In this document: piece by piece, positions 23,786 through 36,309 of the stretch
How the letters are laid out: every line of letters starts with the position of its first letter
Numbering within the stretch: position 1 is the stretch's first letter
Assembly: GCA_027625915.1 (NCBI GenBank)
Contig: JANTQA010000032.1
Coordinates: 12,664,001 to 12,728,000, forward strand
Direction of reading: 5' to 3'
DNA length: 64,000 nt
Origin: Anaeramoeba flamelloides
Taxonomy: Eukaryota; Metamonada; Anaeramoebidae
Made by a program: the position numbers and the translations under genes
Notes under the pieces: model-generated
Databases searched by the model: none
What the model saw: only the letters and a program-made list of their open reading frames with translations
What the model was told of the DNA's origin: nothing

Positions 23786-24153
23786 AAGTGTAAATATGGA
23801 ATGTTGTGAAAAATTGAGTTTTTACAATTTTAGAGATAAATAAAGAGTTGCATGCAATTAACTACAATTTTTGTCAGAGTAAATTTAATATCTAATTATC
23901 TTAATAGACTAGTAATAATTTTAATCAAAAAATCGTTTGGTAAATACCAATCTTTCAATTTTTTTTAAAAAAATATTTTTCAAAGAATTTATTAGTATTT
24001 ACTAAACGATTTTCTATGAAAAAACATTCAAGCTTCAAAATAAAATGTGTGTATCGTTTACTATTACCAAAATTTGAATAAATGTATGGAACTCTTTATT
24101 TATCTCAAAAATTGTAAAAACTCGATTTTTGACAACATTCCATATTTACACTT
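23786..24153. mobile_element. 368-bp foldback element with 65-bp arms
   Basis: The first 65 bp (AAGTGTAAATATGGAATGTT onward) and the last 65 bp are reverse complements with only a few mismatches. A second inner pair (ATCGTTTGGTAAATAC against GTATTTACTAAACGAT) gives a nested hairpin. No ORF and no obvious target duplication were seen. It is probably a MITE. Confidence 0.65.
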
Positions 24154-24220
24154 GTATATACCTTAATAAAAAAAACAATAACAAACACTGTTTTCCACAT
24201 TTTTTATTAATTCTTTATTA

Positions 24221-24684
24221 CTGTACAGAGAAAAATGTTGTACAGAGAAAAATGTTAGGACAATAATTTTGATTTTAATTGGGAATATTACTGAAAATGA
24301 TTTATAATTTCTTTCATTTGTGAAATAAATAAAGAAAATAACAATAATCTACTTATTAGAATAAGGATTAATGTAATTCTACTTTTACAAAAAGTTATCT
24401 CTTATAATCTAAAGCAAATTTAAAAATCACCATTTTCAGAATTAATAGTAAACTTTACCAAGACTTGGATTTTTGTTAAAATAGCATGATCTACTTTATT
24501 TATCAACCATTCAAATGAGTATTCTACACACACCACAGATAAATAAACTTGTAACACATTTAAACCTGAATTTATATCAAATTCACCTAGTTATCAATAG
24601 GATTTGATTTTCAATTTCAGTAATGTTCTCAATTAAAAATGGTTTCTAACCATTTTTCTGTGTCCAACATTTTTCTCTCAACAG
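24221..24684. mobile_element. 464-bp Harbinger-like element, TTA flanks
   Basis: The termini CTGTACAGAG and CTCTCAACAG are imperfect inverted repeats that extend about 85 bp inward (AGAAAAATGTT, then AATTG-GAA-ATTACTGAAA). TTA precedes and follows the element (24218-24220, 24685-24687). A 17-bp direct duplication sits in the left arm (TACAGAGAAAAATGTT twice). The inner arm sequence is shared with 5871-6691, so the two belong to one family. Confidence 0.65.
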
Positions 24685-25251
24685 TTAATCGAATTACATT
24701 TTCGTTTCAAATTTCCAAAATCAAAAAGCTAATTCATAAAAAATCATATTCCAGAAACAATCTCAAAAGACAAAGTATGGATTAAGATCAGATAAACTAT
24801 TCTCAAAAGAACATAATTTAACCACACACACAAGACTATCTTTTTTTCCTGTTTCAGTTACCATCTGCCTTAAGATTCCAAAATCAAAATTTTGTCACGT
24901 ATCCTTATTCCAACAACAATATTTCAACAAACAACCGATTTCTTTGTTTATACTGTACAATAACATTTCATTAAACATAGAGAAACTTTACTAATTAAGG
25001 AAACCTACATATTATTAGATGTTTTTTTAATTACCAATTATAAATACCAAAAATGTAACAAGTATAAAATTTTTTGGGAAAAAAAGTAAACAAAAGAATT
25101 GATTAGAATCCTGTCAATCTAAATTTCTAAACGGCCCTTCCACTATAATTCAAAAACACCATATCTACTAATTACCAACCAAAAACAGGATTCAACAAAT
25201 CATTTTCCTTTCTTTTTATTTTTCAATAACAAAGCTTTTCAAAAAAACCTT

Positions 25252-28200
25252 ATGTCATACAATACAAAGCAACGAGGGAAATGTTCAAATCCCACAATTT
25301 TAACAACATGGGACAGTCCGTTTATTGTCCAAAAAACCAAATACACTGGTATTCTCGCAGATCTCTTAACCTTAGGAGATCCGCATAAAGTGAACCCAAA
25401 AAAAACCAAAGTCTATTCGAAAGTGAAATGGGGTATCAATGATATCGATAAATTAAGTAAATTCTCTCGAGATTATCGGCTCCACTTTGAAGTGAAAAAA
25501 AATAATCCAGAATATTACGCAACTATACATGCCTTAATAATCATCAAATTAATTGTCAAAAGAACAATTGAACAACAAAACAACGAAAAAACCAACAAAA
25601 ATAACAAAAAAAAAACAATTATGATTTTTGAAAGAAATTCAGATGGTTGTATCAAATTTTTAGAACCCCTCATCCCAATAATAGGCATTTTCGATTTTGA
25701 AAATGAAGATTTCATTGACGAGTTTATACAAATTTGTAAATACTCGGGTGATTCTTTGTTGCCATATTTAGTTGAATATGTTAGGGTATGCCTTTTTTTT
25801 TCAATTCTTTTTATTAATTTTTTTTTTATTTTTTATTTATCAATCTAGCTTTTTGTTTTTGTTTCTGATTTTGGTTGTTGTTTTCGCGAAGGCTTTTCTA
25901 TTTTTTTTCTTTCTTTACTGTTTGGTTGGTTGTTTTTTAAATTTTTTTTTTCTTTTTTTTTTGAAATAAAGTAACTAATTTTTAACTTTTCTTTTTTCAA
26001 GAAAAAAAAACAAAAGATTTTTTTTTTGATTAGACTTTCCTTCCACTTTCTTGATCAATTACAAAAAACCAAGGTTAAATTTTAGTCAAAATCCTTTGAT
26101 TATTTAAATTCACTTTTACTCTTGTTTTCTTGTTAAAATTATTCGATCATTTCAAAAAAGAAAACTTTTTTTAACTTTTCTTTTATTTTTAAAATCAGAA
26201 GAAAAAAACAACACAAACAATCAATGGTTATTAAGTACGTGTTTTGGATTTTTCCAATCAATCATACTGAGAAATTCCAATAAATTTCAAAAAATTTTTG
26301 GTTCAATACCCATTTTGATAAATCTTTGAACTGTTTCTTATCAAACAGTCCAGTACAAAGAAAATTTTGAAGAACAACTAATTTTTACAGAGTTTCTTAA
26401 CACTTAGACTACATAAAATGCTTTGTTCAAAGCTTGATCAGAATAATTTTATAAAGGAAAATCAAGGAAAAATTTCTAAACATAAATTGCAATTTATCAG
26501 TAATAAAATAAAAAAACTCGACTTTGTATAAATTTCACCGAATCTTTTAAAAATTTTTCAAATTCCGATTTATTATAAATTTAAATTTATATCAAGATGA
26601 CCAAAATAAAATTCTTTCTATTTGCTCAATTCACCAACAACATTTCTTTTTAATATTTTCAGTAATTATTCGAGAAAAAAAATTACCGCTTTTTCAAAAA
26701 ACTGAGAACTTTTTTAAAACTTTTTTCAAGTTTTTACTGTTTTTATTAAAGCTATTTTAAAAAAAGAAGTACTTTTTTTGAATTAAAACTTTTTTAAAAT
26801 AACTCTACCCAACAACAGTCTTTTAAACATTTTCATTAATTCTTTGAAAAAAGTTCTACAGCCCTTTTTAAAAAACTTGGGAACCAAAAAAATTAGAAAA
26901 AGTGAAAATAAAAACTTCTTTAAAGATCACCAAACAGCTTGAGCAACACTTTATAAAACCTTTTTGCACTCACCTTTTTAAAATAGCTTTAATAAAAACA
27001 GAAAAAATTCGAAAAAAGTTTTCAAAAAAGTCCTCACTTTTAAAATTGTTGTATTAAAAACCCTATTGCTACGACTTTTGAAAACAACCTTTATTATTCA
27101 AATTTTTATCCATGTTTTAAAAAAGTAGTGCTAAAAAAAAAATTGTAAAAAAGTCTTGGAAATAGATATATTGAGGTTTGTAATCTATTTTATAGACACT
27201 TTTGAAAACTTTTTTCAAATATTTACTATTTTATTACAGTTCAAAAAATAGATTTGATCTAAAGATTGCAAACTCTTTCAAGAACTTTTTGTCAAATCTT
27301 TTGTCAAATAATCACAGTGCAAAATAGATGCCTTCATTTTGTAAGTTTTTTTTATAAATTTGTAAGTTTTCCAAAAACTATAAAAATTTTCCTTTGCTCT
27401 ACGAAGAGAGAGGTTTCTTGTCAAAAAAAAACAAGGTTTTGTATAACAAAAAATTCAATTTAATAATAGAATAAAAATGTTTGAGTTTATTTGTTTTTAT
27501 TGATTTGATTTTTGAGAATTATTGTTGACTTTTTCAAATTTCTTTTTCTTCCTCAAACATTTTTATTCTTAACTAAAATTCAAATTTTTTTTTTTTTGAT
27601 TTTAGAAAACTAAATTAAGTTTCAAATACTTCTAATGACTATGTCTATTCTTATCTAGACACTCTTTGAATTGGAAGTTACAAATTTAGTCACTTCAAAA
27701 TCCTCTCATTACCAGATGAGATGATTCTTTCATTTAACCCTTCACAGTAATAATAGAATTCAAAATTTTGTTGCACAGTTAAAATAGTCTTAAAAAAATC
27801 ACAATTATACAATTTCATTCAATTGCAAATAATTTTGATTTTTGAAATATCTGAATCATTTTTTTTCTTTTTTTTGTTTTTATTTTGTTTTTTCCAATTA
27901 TTCATAACCTTTATATTTTTTATCAAATTTTTTTTTTGAATGATTGATATTATGTTAAAACTTATGTTCCTTTTAAATAGAAAAACTCAAATAAAGTTAG
28001 TTGATAATATCTCGCCTTATGACAGATCAATAAGTGTTCATAGAATCTCAACGAATTTACCAATAAATTTTTTTGTTTTACTCTCTCCAAAATTTTTGAT
28101 ACATAGTATTACTTTTATTTTGATTAATAATTATTTATTTTTTGTTTTGTCGGATATTTTAAATTATAAATAATTGTTATCATTTTAATTAATTAATACT

Positions 28201-31200
28201 TCTAATTTTAGTATTTCTTTGGGAATTTATTTAATAAGATTTTTTTTTTTCAAAAATTTTAAATTTGCAATTTTAAAAATTTTGAACGAGGGTTTATTAT
28301 TAGGAAACCATTTTTGCACATGTGTATTAGAAAGAAAAAATTTTTTTATTTTCTGACTAGCTGTTTTTCTTTTCAATTAACAAAATAAAATTATATATAG
28401 TTTTTTTTTCAATGAATTAAAATTAAGAAACAAACAAGCCCTTTTAAAAAAGATAAAATATATTGAGATTAAAAAATGAAACACATCTGTTACAACTGGT
28501 ATGTGGAATCTAATAATTAAGCAGAACTATTTTATAATTGAATTTAATACAAACGATCAAAAATAATCTGTAACCCCAATGATTTTTCTATGCAATACTT
28601 TATTTCCTAAATGAATTTAAATATTACTTAATGAACTGTTCTTATCAGGCCGAAATTAAAATATTACTGTAATATTGAAATTTATCAAATTGTCGGATGA
28701 TTACCGAAACTGAAAACGATTCTTAATTTCAGTTAATTTAGTCGGAACTGAAGGGTTGAAACGAATTAACAAATATTGAGATGAGTTTGAAGTGAAGAGG
28801 TTTGACATTTTTTGTGAAATTGTAAAGATATTATTAGATAATACGCAAAATTGATTCCTGATAATCCTAATTGACGTAAGAGAAAAAAAATAATTGATAT
28901 TAAAATAAAAGCATCAAGTAAACTATGTGGAACCAAAATTAAACTGGAAAAAAGGTAAAACGTGGTTTTTTAATTATGAACAACAAGATAATCAATAAAT
29001 CACCGAAATAACAGAAACATAAAAAAAAAAGTTATTTCATTTAATACAGTTAAAATGATTTCATTTTATAAAAAAAAGAAAAAAATAAATGTATTTATTT
29101 TTTTTTTTTTTATTGAGGAGGAAGTGTAGATTACACTCTAAGTGCCCTTTTACTTAAATTCTCTTTCAGAAATTTAAGCGTAAAATCATAGATTTCACGA
29201 TTATTGATTAACGAAAATAATTTTAAGCTATCATAATTTAAAATTATTTCATTAAAATTTAATTCTTTTAACTTTTTCAGAAAAATTAATCTATCTTTTT
29301 TATAGGAAGGACATACCCATAAAAAGTGATCAATATTTTCTATTATTTCCTTATGTTCATATTTTAAACATAAAGGACAAAATTTATTTGAATTTTTATT
29401 TATTACATAATAATATCTATTTAAGCAGTTGGTAAATGTTCTGAATTTTAGAATTGTTGAACTTGATGGATAACTTAAATATCTTTGATTAATAAATAAA
29501 TTTTTTTTGGTTTTTAATTATTGCGAAATATTTTTGTACCTTCCAACTGGTAGAATTCAACAACTCATTATAATTATAATTATAAATTTCCTTTTTAAGA
29601 AGGTTTAAACTCTCTGACTTCCAGTTAATTTTATTGTTTATTCTTTGATTAAATTTTATTAATTTTTCCAGATAGGGTAGAGATAATTCTTTTAATTTAT
29701 TTTTGAATTTGAATTTCTTTTTATTGATTGATATTACCAAATTTTCGAATTTAAATTCTGTTTTATAAAATAAATGTATTTATGATAAAATAAAGGTATT
29801 GATCACAATAGCATTTTTTGCAATATTGTATTTTCTTCAAAGTTGTACTTTGGTTAAGCGATTAGTCACTTCTACCAATGAAGATGCCTTAAAATTAATA
29901 CATATTGTTATTGAAGGTAAATTGTACCAGTGAGCCATGAGTCAACTGTCTCTAAAATTTAGATAGTAAAATAGCAATAAAAGTTGAGATCGTCAATTAA
30001 AAATTATGATTGTCTACTATTCAAAAAATACAAGAAGTTGAGAAAAAAATTTATGTTTTGTGATGAATTTAAAGGTTGAGTCATCAATAAGAAAACTTCA
30101 AGTTTGCAAAAACTCAGTCCAAGTAACGACTTGACAGATTGTACGGACAGTTCGATTCAGTTCTCTACAGTTGTATAAGCCCAGTTCATTTCATTTAAGA
30201 TCTGATCATGAACAAATTAGTTTAAGATCTAATCATGAACAAGTCTATCAATTTTTTTAATGATTTTTTCTAACTTTTACTCTCCCCAAACACTTAAAAA
30301 AACAAAAAGAGTAGGAACTCAAGGAACCTTAAAAAGGGAAATCTGGAAAAGGTAAAAAGTATAAAAAATAAAAAGTTTGATTTTTCAAAAAATAAAACTC
30401 TTGTTCACAATACCTTCTTAAATGAAAAGAAAAATTATTAATATTTGAAAAAATAATTGTTAATTTTGCCATAAATATGAAGTTTAAATCCCTTTACACC
30501 AATAAAAGTAACCAAAAATAAAAAATATAATAATTTTTTATTTTCTGTACTGACATTACATTTGATTTTGTACGAACTTTGAAAATTAAATATTTTGTGC
30601 GATTTGGATTGGTTTTCAAAGAAAAGTCCGACCAAAACCAAAAAGGAAATCCAGAAAACCACCTTCAGGTAAATAGAATTAAACTAACCCGATTTTAATT
30701 TTGCTCAGGATAAATTTAAAATCTGTTTCTTTTCCATTTTAGAAACTTTTTTTTTAAATAGAAAAGTTTAAATTGAATCACAATAACAAACTTCTTTCAA
30801 TAGGTTCTCGATTTGGATTTATCACTATAAAATAAAACAAAAGATACCAAAAATCCTGCTTATTATCCCAAAAGGGATTCAGTAAAAATAATATGAGAAA
30901 ACTCAAATTAATAAAAGTTTTCATTTCTTAAATATAAAATTGCAAATGTGAAATCTATTGAATATCTTTTTTTGATCTCGTCTCAAATTATCTGACTCTT
31001 CTTCTTCAAAATCAAAGGGATTTGGATTAGAAATTTTAATTTGTCTCTTTTTCTGAAAAAAATTAAATAAAATCACTCAATAAATTAACTTGAATTCATA
31101 AACTTTAAATTTGAAAAAGCATCAAGATCTCCAAAATTTAGTCTTTTAAAAAGTTTTTGGATAAGACAAAAAAAGAAAAAAAAGGATTTTTAAAAACAAA

Positions 31201-33425
31201 AATTTTTTGTCATTCTTTAATCAAGTTAGTTAACTGGTGACAAACCAAACTTTAAAACAAATCACGAGCTTTGATCTTGGGGATCTTTATTCTTTCATTT
31301 CAAAAAAAATTCAAAATATTTTTCATTTCTTTTTGAAAAAGCAAATCACAGAAATCACAGAATTCACAGAATTTTAATAATTTTTTGATTTATTTTTATT
31401 TCTCATAATTCAACTTTATCACTAAGGCGATTTTAATAATTCTAAATTAGTTATACAAGGTGTACTGAAAATCGTAAAGTTTGAACTTATTGTAAACTAG
31501 AAGATTATGTATTTGAAAAATAAATTAATTTTCCAGAAAGAGTTTTAATATTCGATAAAAGATCGCGTTTTCATACTTGTAAAAATATATTTTTAACAAA
31601 CAATACTTGTGTATTGTTAAAAAGAAATTTAATGTCAATTTTTTTTTTGGGAAGATTAAGAAGATTTGATTTAAATGAAGAGAAAAAAGCCTTGGATCGT
31701 TTGAAAAAAAAATATCTTCCTTGAAAAAAAAAAGATGTAACTGAAAAAAAAATTAAATTTAAAAATTAAACCTTTCAGTACATATGTATATGTATGTATA
31801 TATATATTTCAAGTATTGAATAAAAAGTTTACAAATTGTTTAAAAATGAATTCTTTAATATAAAAAAAAATTGGATTTTTTGTTGTTTTGCTGATTACAG
31901 AAATATTAAATATTAAAATTCAAAGTTTAATTATTGAAAAAAAAACAAAACATATAAAATTAAATGATCTAAATTATTTGTAATTTGTTTTTATGACGAA
32001 TCAATTATTAATAATTATTGATTTTTTTCTCCAAACTTAATAAACACAGTTAGCTTCAATAGATATAGTTTGAATAAATAATAATAAATCAAAAGTTAAC
32101 TGAAAATTTCCTCAGAAATTAAACAAAAAATGCAAATTAAATTGTAATTAATTAACATCTAAAAAGATTCCTAACAAAAATGAAAACCTAAATAAAAAAA
32201 AAAACTATCTCAAATTTATTTGAACAAAATGTATGATGATCAAATATCATTTCAAATTGTTTTTAACAATCTATTCTTGTGTTATCTTCTTTTATTTTTT
32301 TTTTTTCTATTCAATCAATTACCCTTTATGTTAATATGAAATATTATTTTTTTTTTGAAACAAATTTATATTTATTTATTTTTTTGATCCTACAATTAGA
32401 AAAAAAAAGGAAGAGGATTATCCTATGCGTTTCAAGCGATACATAATTTGGGATGCTATTGGACTACCAAACCTGAAATTAGAATAAAGGTAATTTTGGC
32501 ATTAAATGAATTAATTGAAAGCCCAGAAAATGAAACCCCACAATTCAATTCTTACGTAATCGATTCATTGTTAGAATGCAATGCTGTTGAATCTTATCAT
32601 TTAATAAAAAGGTGTTATAAATTAAAATGTGTTGATGAATCTTTTGTTGAATGGGAACGAGTAAAATCCACTCTCGATATTGATTCGAATTCCACAATAG
32701 AAAACAATAATGATGAAAATAATACTTTATCATCATCAATTTCAAGTGACGAAGAGGAAAATTCTGAAAATGAAAATGAAAATGAAAATGAAAATGAAAA
32801 CAAATCAAAAATTTTAAAAAATAAAAAAAATTCCGAAAATAATAAAAAAAATGGAAACGAAAATGGAAACGAACATAAAAATAAAAATGGCAATTTTCAT
32901 GAAGAAAGTGATAAAATATCAAAAAAGCAAAAAGAGCAGAATCTTGAAAAAAGAGAAATAAATCAACGTTTAACAAATGAAAAATTTTTAAAAGAAAAGG
33001 AAAGAGATTTAAAAGAAAAAGAATTAAAAATTAAAAATTTACATAGGGAATTTGAAAATAAAATCCAGTTTTTTCATCAAAGAAAATCGCAAAATGAAAA
33101 TGTTTTATTAAACAAAAGCGAAGAATATAAAAAAAATATAGAAAAATGGATTCTTCAATTAAAGGAAGAAGACGGAGATTTTGATTTAAGTGTTGATGCA
33201 GAATTAAAAGAATGCTCCTTTTGTAAAAAAAAAGAAAGTAAAAGTAATGAATTTTTGGTTTGTAAAAGATGCATGATGGCAGAAAGAATAGTTCCTTATT
33301 GTTCAAAGGAGTGCCAAAAAAGGCATTGGGACTCCCATAAAAAAACTTGTGGACAGGAATTTATTAAATATTGGGTTCACCCTCGAAAGAAATTCTCGGC
33401 TACTTATTTCCCATTGAAAGATTAA
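25252..33425 (+). CDS. DUF1186-like HEAT protein with C-terminal MYND zinc finger, 519 aa
   Basis: Exon 1 is 25252-25785 and exon 2 is 32400-33425, separated by a 6,614-bp intron (donor GTATGC; acceptor CTACAATTAG). Both junction ends are phase 0 and the joined protein reads VEYVR-KKKGRGLSYAFQ, a contiguous fit to DUF1186-type helical repeats. Residues about 55-260 form that repeat region, ending IKRCYKLKCVDESFVEWERV. An acidic/asparagine-rich stretch (about 275-345, with EN repeats) and a charged coiled coil (about 350-430) follow. The MYND finger ligands are C450, C453, C466, C469, C479, C483, H491 and C495. MYND fingers usually bind proline-rich protein partners. No SET domain is present. 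The cellular role is unknown. The huge intron holds a MITE, foldbacks and a LINE fragment, and a separate gene inside it cannot be excluded. Exon 2 alone has no ATG near its start, which supports joining the two. Confidence 0.8.
26267..26500 (-). mobile_element. 230-bp TA-flanked MITE, copy 3, in a host intron
   Basis: Reverse-oriented copy of the family at 8199-8428 and 9934-10164. The end AATTTATCAG is followed by TA at 26501-26502. The other end CTGAGAAATT is preceded by TA at 26265-26266, with one change from the consensus. It lies in the large intron of the MYND gene. Confidence 0.75.
26707..27040. repeat. Foldback with arms of about 65 bp in a host intron
   Basis: The left arm 26707-26774 (containing TTTTTATTAAAGCTATTTTA) and the right arm 26970-27040 (containing TAAAATAGCTTTAATAAAAA) are reverse complements with few mismatches. 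A third related segment lies at about 27166-27250. It is AT-rich and non-coding. Confidence 0.5.
27602..28255 (+). repeat. Dispersed repeat, copy 2, split by extra sequence
   Basis: 27602-27745 and 28050-28255 match 490-640 and 640-830. The block in between includes one of the degenerate repeats also seen at 150-255 and 15915-16035. An open frame here (27940-28173) is repeat sequence, not a gene. Confidence 0.55.
29132..29750 (-). mobile_element. LINE fragment: C-terminal end of a non-LTR retrotransposon ORF
   Basis: The minus strand encodes about 200 residues typical of a LINE ORF2 end: WKVQKYFAIIKNQK, then RYLSYPSSSTILKFRTFTN, then a zinc-knuckle-like FCPLC with a following HFLWVCPSYKKDR, and a tail ending SKRALRV and a stop. 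The frame changes once, at a poly(A) run near 29490-29500, by one base. The catalytic reverse-transcriptase core is absent, so this is a truncated copy. It lies within the MYND gene intron. A related tail is at 54010-54261. Confidence 0.75.
30105..30270 (-). repeat. LINE-linked repeat, copy 1
   Basis: On the minus strand it reads GATTAGATCTTAAAC, CTGGGCTTAT-CAACTG, GAACTGAATC and GTTACTTGGACTG, in the same order as 53605-53820 on the plus strand. In both places it lies a few hundred bases 5' of a LINE tail on the same strand. This copy has a short internal duplication around AGATCTTAAA. Confidence 0.55.
30921..31052 (-). CDS. Possible terminal exon of an unassigned gene, 43 residues
   Basis: After an acceptor-like TTTTTTTCAG the minus strand stays open for 132 bp to TGA, reading KKRQIKISNPNPFDFEEEES and continuing DNLRRDQKK. 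This composition is unusual for the surrounding non-coding DNA. No upstream exon could be found, and the segment sits inside the intron of the MYND gene on the opposite strand. It may be a gene fragment, a nested gene's last exon, or chance. Confidence 0.25.
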   Translation of the reverse strand, partial: KKRQIKISNPNPFDFEEEESDNLRRDQKKIFNRFHICNFIFKK

Positions 33426-35792
33426 TTGCCTTTTCAATAAATTTTATTTATTGATTATTAATTATAATTTTGTTTAATCTTTTTTTTTTTTTTTACGAAA
33501 TACTATAAATAATGAATATATAGATATATATGTATACGTATATATTATTATTATAATAATAACTATAATAGTAATAATATATTCAAAATTTAATTGAATT
33601 ATTGTTTACATTTTTCAAACGTGAACATTTGTTAAAGATTAATAATTAGAATAATAAAATAAAAATTAATTAATAAATAAGAAATAAATATTTACCCTTA
33701 ATAATTATCATTAAATAAATTAATCAAAAACTCTTCTTTATTTTTTGGATTTTATTTTTTATTATATTTTTAAAATTTTTCTTGTAGGGGAAAGAAAAGA
33801 TAAAGTTTGTTAGAATGAAACTGTTAGAGAGAAAATGAACTCCATTTCAAAAATTGTGACTCAGATAAAAAAATAAATTGAAAAAAAAAAAATATTTTTG
33901 AGTTTTCAAGAATTACCAATTATTAAATTTGATAATAATTCACTTTTAAATTATTCTAAATACATAAAAAACTGATATTTGAAAAATTCAAAAAAAATAA
34001 AAATCGAAAACTAAAAAAAAAGTGAGTTACAATTTTTGAAATGAAGATTACGAATTTTTTTATTACTTAATTATCACTGAAAAAAAGTTAAAAAGAAGAT
34101 TTATTGCTAATAATTATCAGACTTTTTAAAACAATTTACATAATCTCATTTTCCTAAATGATTATTTGTCTTTTCGAAGATCTCTTTTTTTTTTCAATGT
34201 GATCTTTGGTAAAAAAAAAAGTAAAATTAATATTGAGTTAAAAAAAGAAAAAAAAAATATAAAAAATCTAAAATGTGGGTTCGGGCAAAAGAACAATTTT
34301 TAGAATGTTATCTTCCAGTACTGTTTGTGTGTATGTGTGTGTGTGTGTTAATTCCTTATTAAAATTTTGTTAAAATATTTAATAATTTTTATAATAGGGT
34401 AATAAAAAGTTTTGGATTAAAAGTTCCTTTATTTATATAGAGTTGTTATAATTTTATTATGACTATATACAAAGTAATTTTCATAATACAAAAATAAATA
34501 ATCACTTGGTTTTTTTTTTCAGTAATTTTTACAATTAAATTTGAATTTTTTAGGATAATCCATTTGAAAATTTTTTTCCATAACAGTAATTTTTATTAAA
34601 TGACTTGACAGGTATTACAATAAATGATTTTTTCTGGAAAGTTATTTTTTTTTTAATTGATTAAAAATATTCATCATTTATCGTAATGTTCATAATTAAT
34701 TTACAAATTGATTATCCTAAAAAATTCAAATTTCATTGAAAAAATCAGAATATAATTTATTTTGTAAATTTGATGATTTTATGAGAAACATTTGATATAA
34801 ATTCATCAAATGAAAGTTTAATGAAATTTCAGTAGGAATTGAATGAAATTGAAAGATTTATATATAGATATATATATAGATATATATATATATATATATT
34901 TGGAATTAGGTTGATAATTTTTTGGGTTAGTTTAATGTCAAGTTTTCTATTTTAATATTATAGTATTGAATTAAATGCCTTACTTGAAAATAATCAATAA
35001 CTTGATTTTTAATAGCGAATATTAGGAAAATTTAAGTTGTTGTTTCTTTTATTTAAAATCAGTACCTTATTTTTAAGAATCAATCGTTTAAAAATTATAA
35101 CTCAACCACTTGTTAGAGTTTTGAAAAGTTACATTACAATTGTTCAAAACAATACTTAATCAATTAAAAAACAAGAATAAAAATTATCATTATATAAATT
35201 CATTGCAAACCTCGATGAAACTCTATTGTTTTTCAAAATAAATAGATATACTTAGGTTATTACACAATTAAATTAGTATTCTATAGATACCATACTTTAA
35301 TGAACTTAAAGTGGGTTTATAACGGTATTCAAAAAAGAATTTGTTTATTTGTACAAAGGATTTGATTTAAAAAATTTGCAATTACACAACAATTTTCCTA
35401 ATATTAACGATTAGCAATCATTTAAGGTATTATATTCATGTCTATCATTTTTTCAAAACTCTACTATTTTGAAAAAACAATTGATCTTATCTTGAAGCAA
35501 TTACAGTTATTCAAAATTTAAAGGAAAATTCCATTAATTATTTCCTTGACAAATTAATATTTTTTGATTGTTTCTTAATTAATTGAAATATTTTATTCTT
35601 ATTTCCCGAACTTTTAAACCCAAGACGGTGAACAACCCCCCCGAATTCTAAACAGAAGATATTTCTTTTGGTTTTCGATAATTTGGTTAATTTTTTATTC
35701 CATTATCAATAAATTAAGGGATAAAATAATCAACAAACTGGAAATTTATTTTTTTCTTCCTATTTTTTTAAAAAAAAATCAACAATCTATTG
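33426..35792. other. Intergenic, AT-rich
   Basis: No coding exon was seen. It contains TA/TATG-rich stretches near 33515-33590, a (GT)n run at about 34326-34349, a foldback at 34520-34748 and a TATA-rich run near 34858-34900. The DNA immediately before the Rh start shows no distinctive promoter motif. Confidence 0.6.
34520..34748. mobile_element. 229-bp foldback, MITE-like
   Basis: The arms contain a perfect 24-bp inverted pair at 34537-34560 and 34710-34733 (core TTGAATTTTTTAGGATAATC). Imperfect pairing extends to CAG at one end and CAG at the other (read as CTG on the opposite strand). No clear target duplication and no ORF were seen. Confidence 0.5.
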
Positions 35793-36270
35793 ATGGGATT
35801 TTCAAAGTCGAACATTGGATTCATTACAACACTTGTTGTGTTCCAAATTGCAATCTTTGTTATTGTTGGTGTTTGGTTCAAATATGATGAGTCTCTTGAT
35901 GAAACCGAAGAGCATGAACATGATCTTCGAAGTGAATATTATTACACATACTATTCTGATGTTGCTGTTATGGTTATCATCGGTTTTGGATATTTAATGA
36001 CTTTCTTAAAAAAGTACGGACTTTCTTCACTTGGGTATACCTTTTTACTTGCTTGCTTTTGTGTCCAGTGGACATTAATAAACAACGCCTTTTGGCACCA
36101 AATTCATGAACATCAAGATCTTTATGAATACAGAATGGCAATCCCTTCTTTAATTGAAGGAATGTTTGGTGCAGCTACAGTTATGATCTCATTTGGCGCA
36201 GTTCTAGGCAAAACTACACCTTTGCAATTGCTTTTAATTGCCTTCTTTGAAATTATCTTTTATGGTTTGT

Positions 36271-36309
<39 letters not shown>

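Larger units (their letters stand above)
19916..25251. other. Gene-free region rich in foldback elements
   Basis: No exon could be supported. The region holds a dispersed repeat of about 800 bp (20640-21480), foldback elements at 21962-22117, 22419-22608 and 23786-24153, a TTA-flanked Harbinger-like element at 24221-24684, a short (ATT)n run near 22842-22861 and a LINE-type stem-loop near 22936-22975. The 70-residue frame at 21935-22147 lies inside a foldback and is unlikely to be a gene. Confidence 0.6.

Noticed and set aside
27266-28173. Two short plus-strand frames in the MYND intron
   Set aside because: One is homopolymer-rich intron DNA; the other lies inside a dispersed repeat that is closed in its other copy.
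30438-30662. 74-codon minus-strand frame with a hydrophobic start
   Set aside because: It has no ATG start, no splice partner and no recognisable family; composition explains the hydrophobicity.
32410-32416. Alternative acceptors for MYND exon 2 within AAAAAAGGAAGAGG
   Set aside because: They put the exon out of phase with exon 1; the acceptor at CTACAATTAG keeps phase 0 and the repeat alignment.
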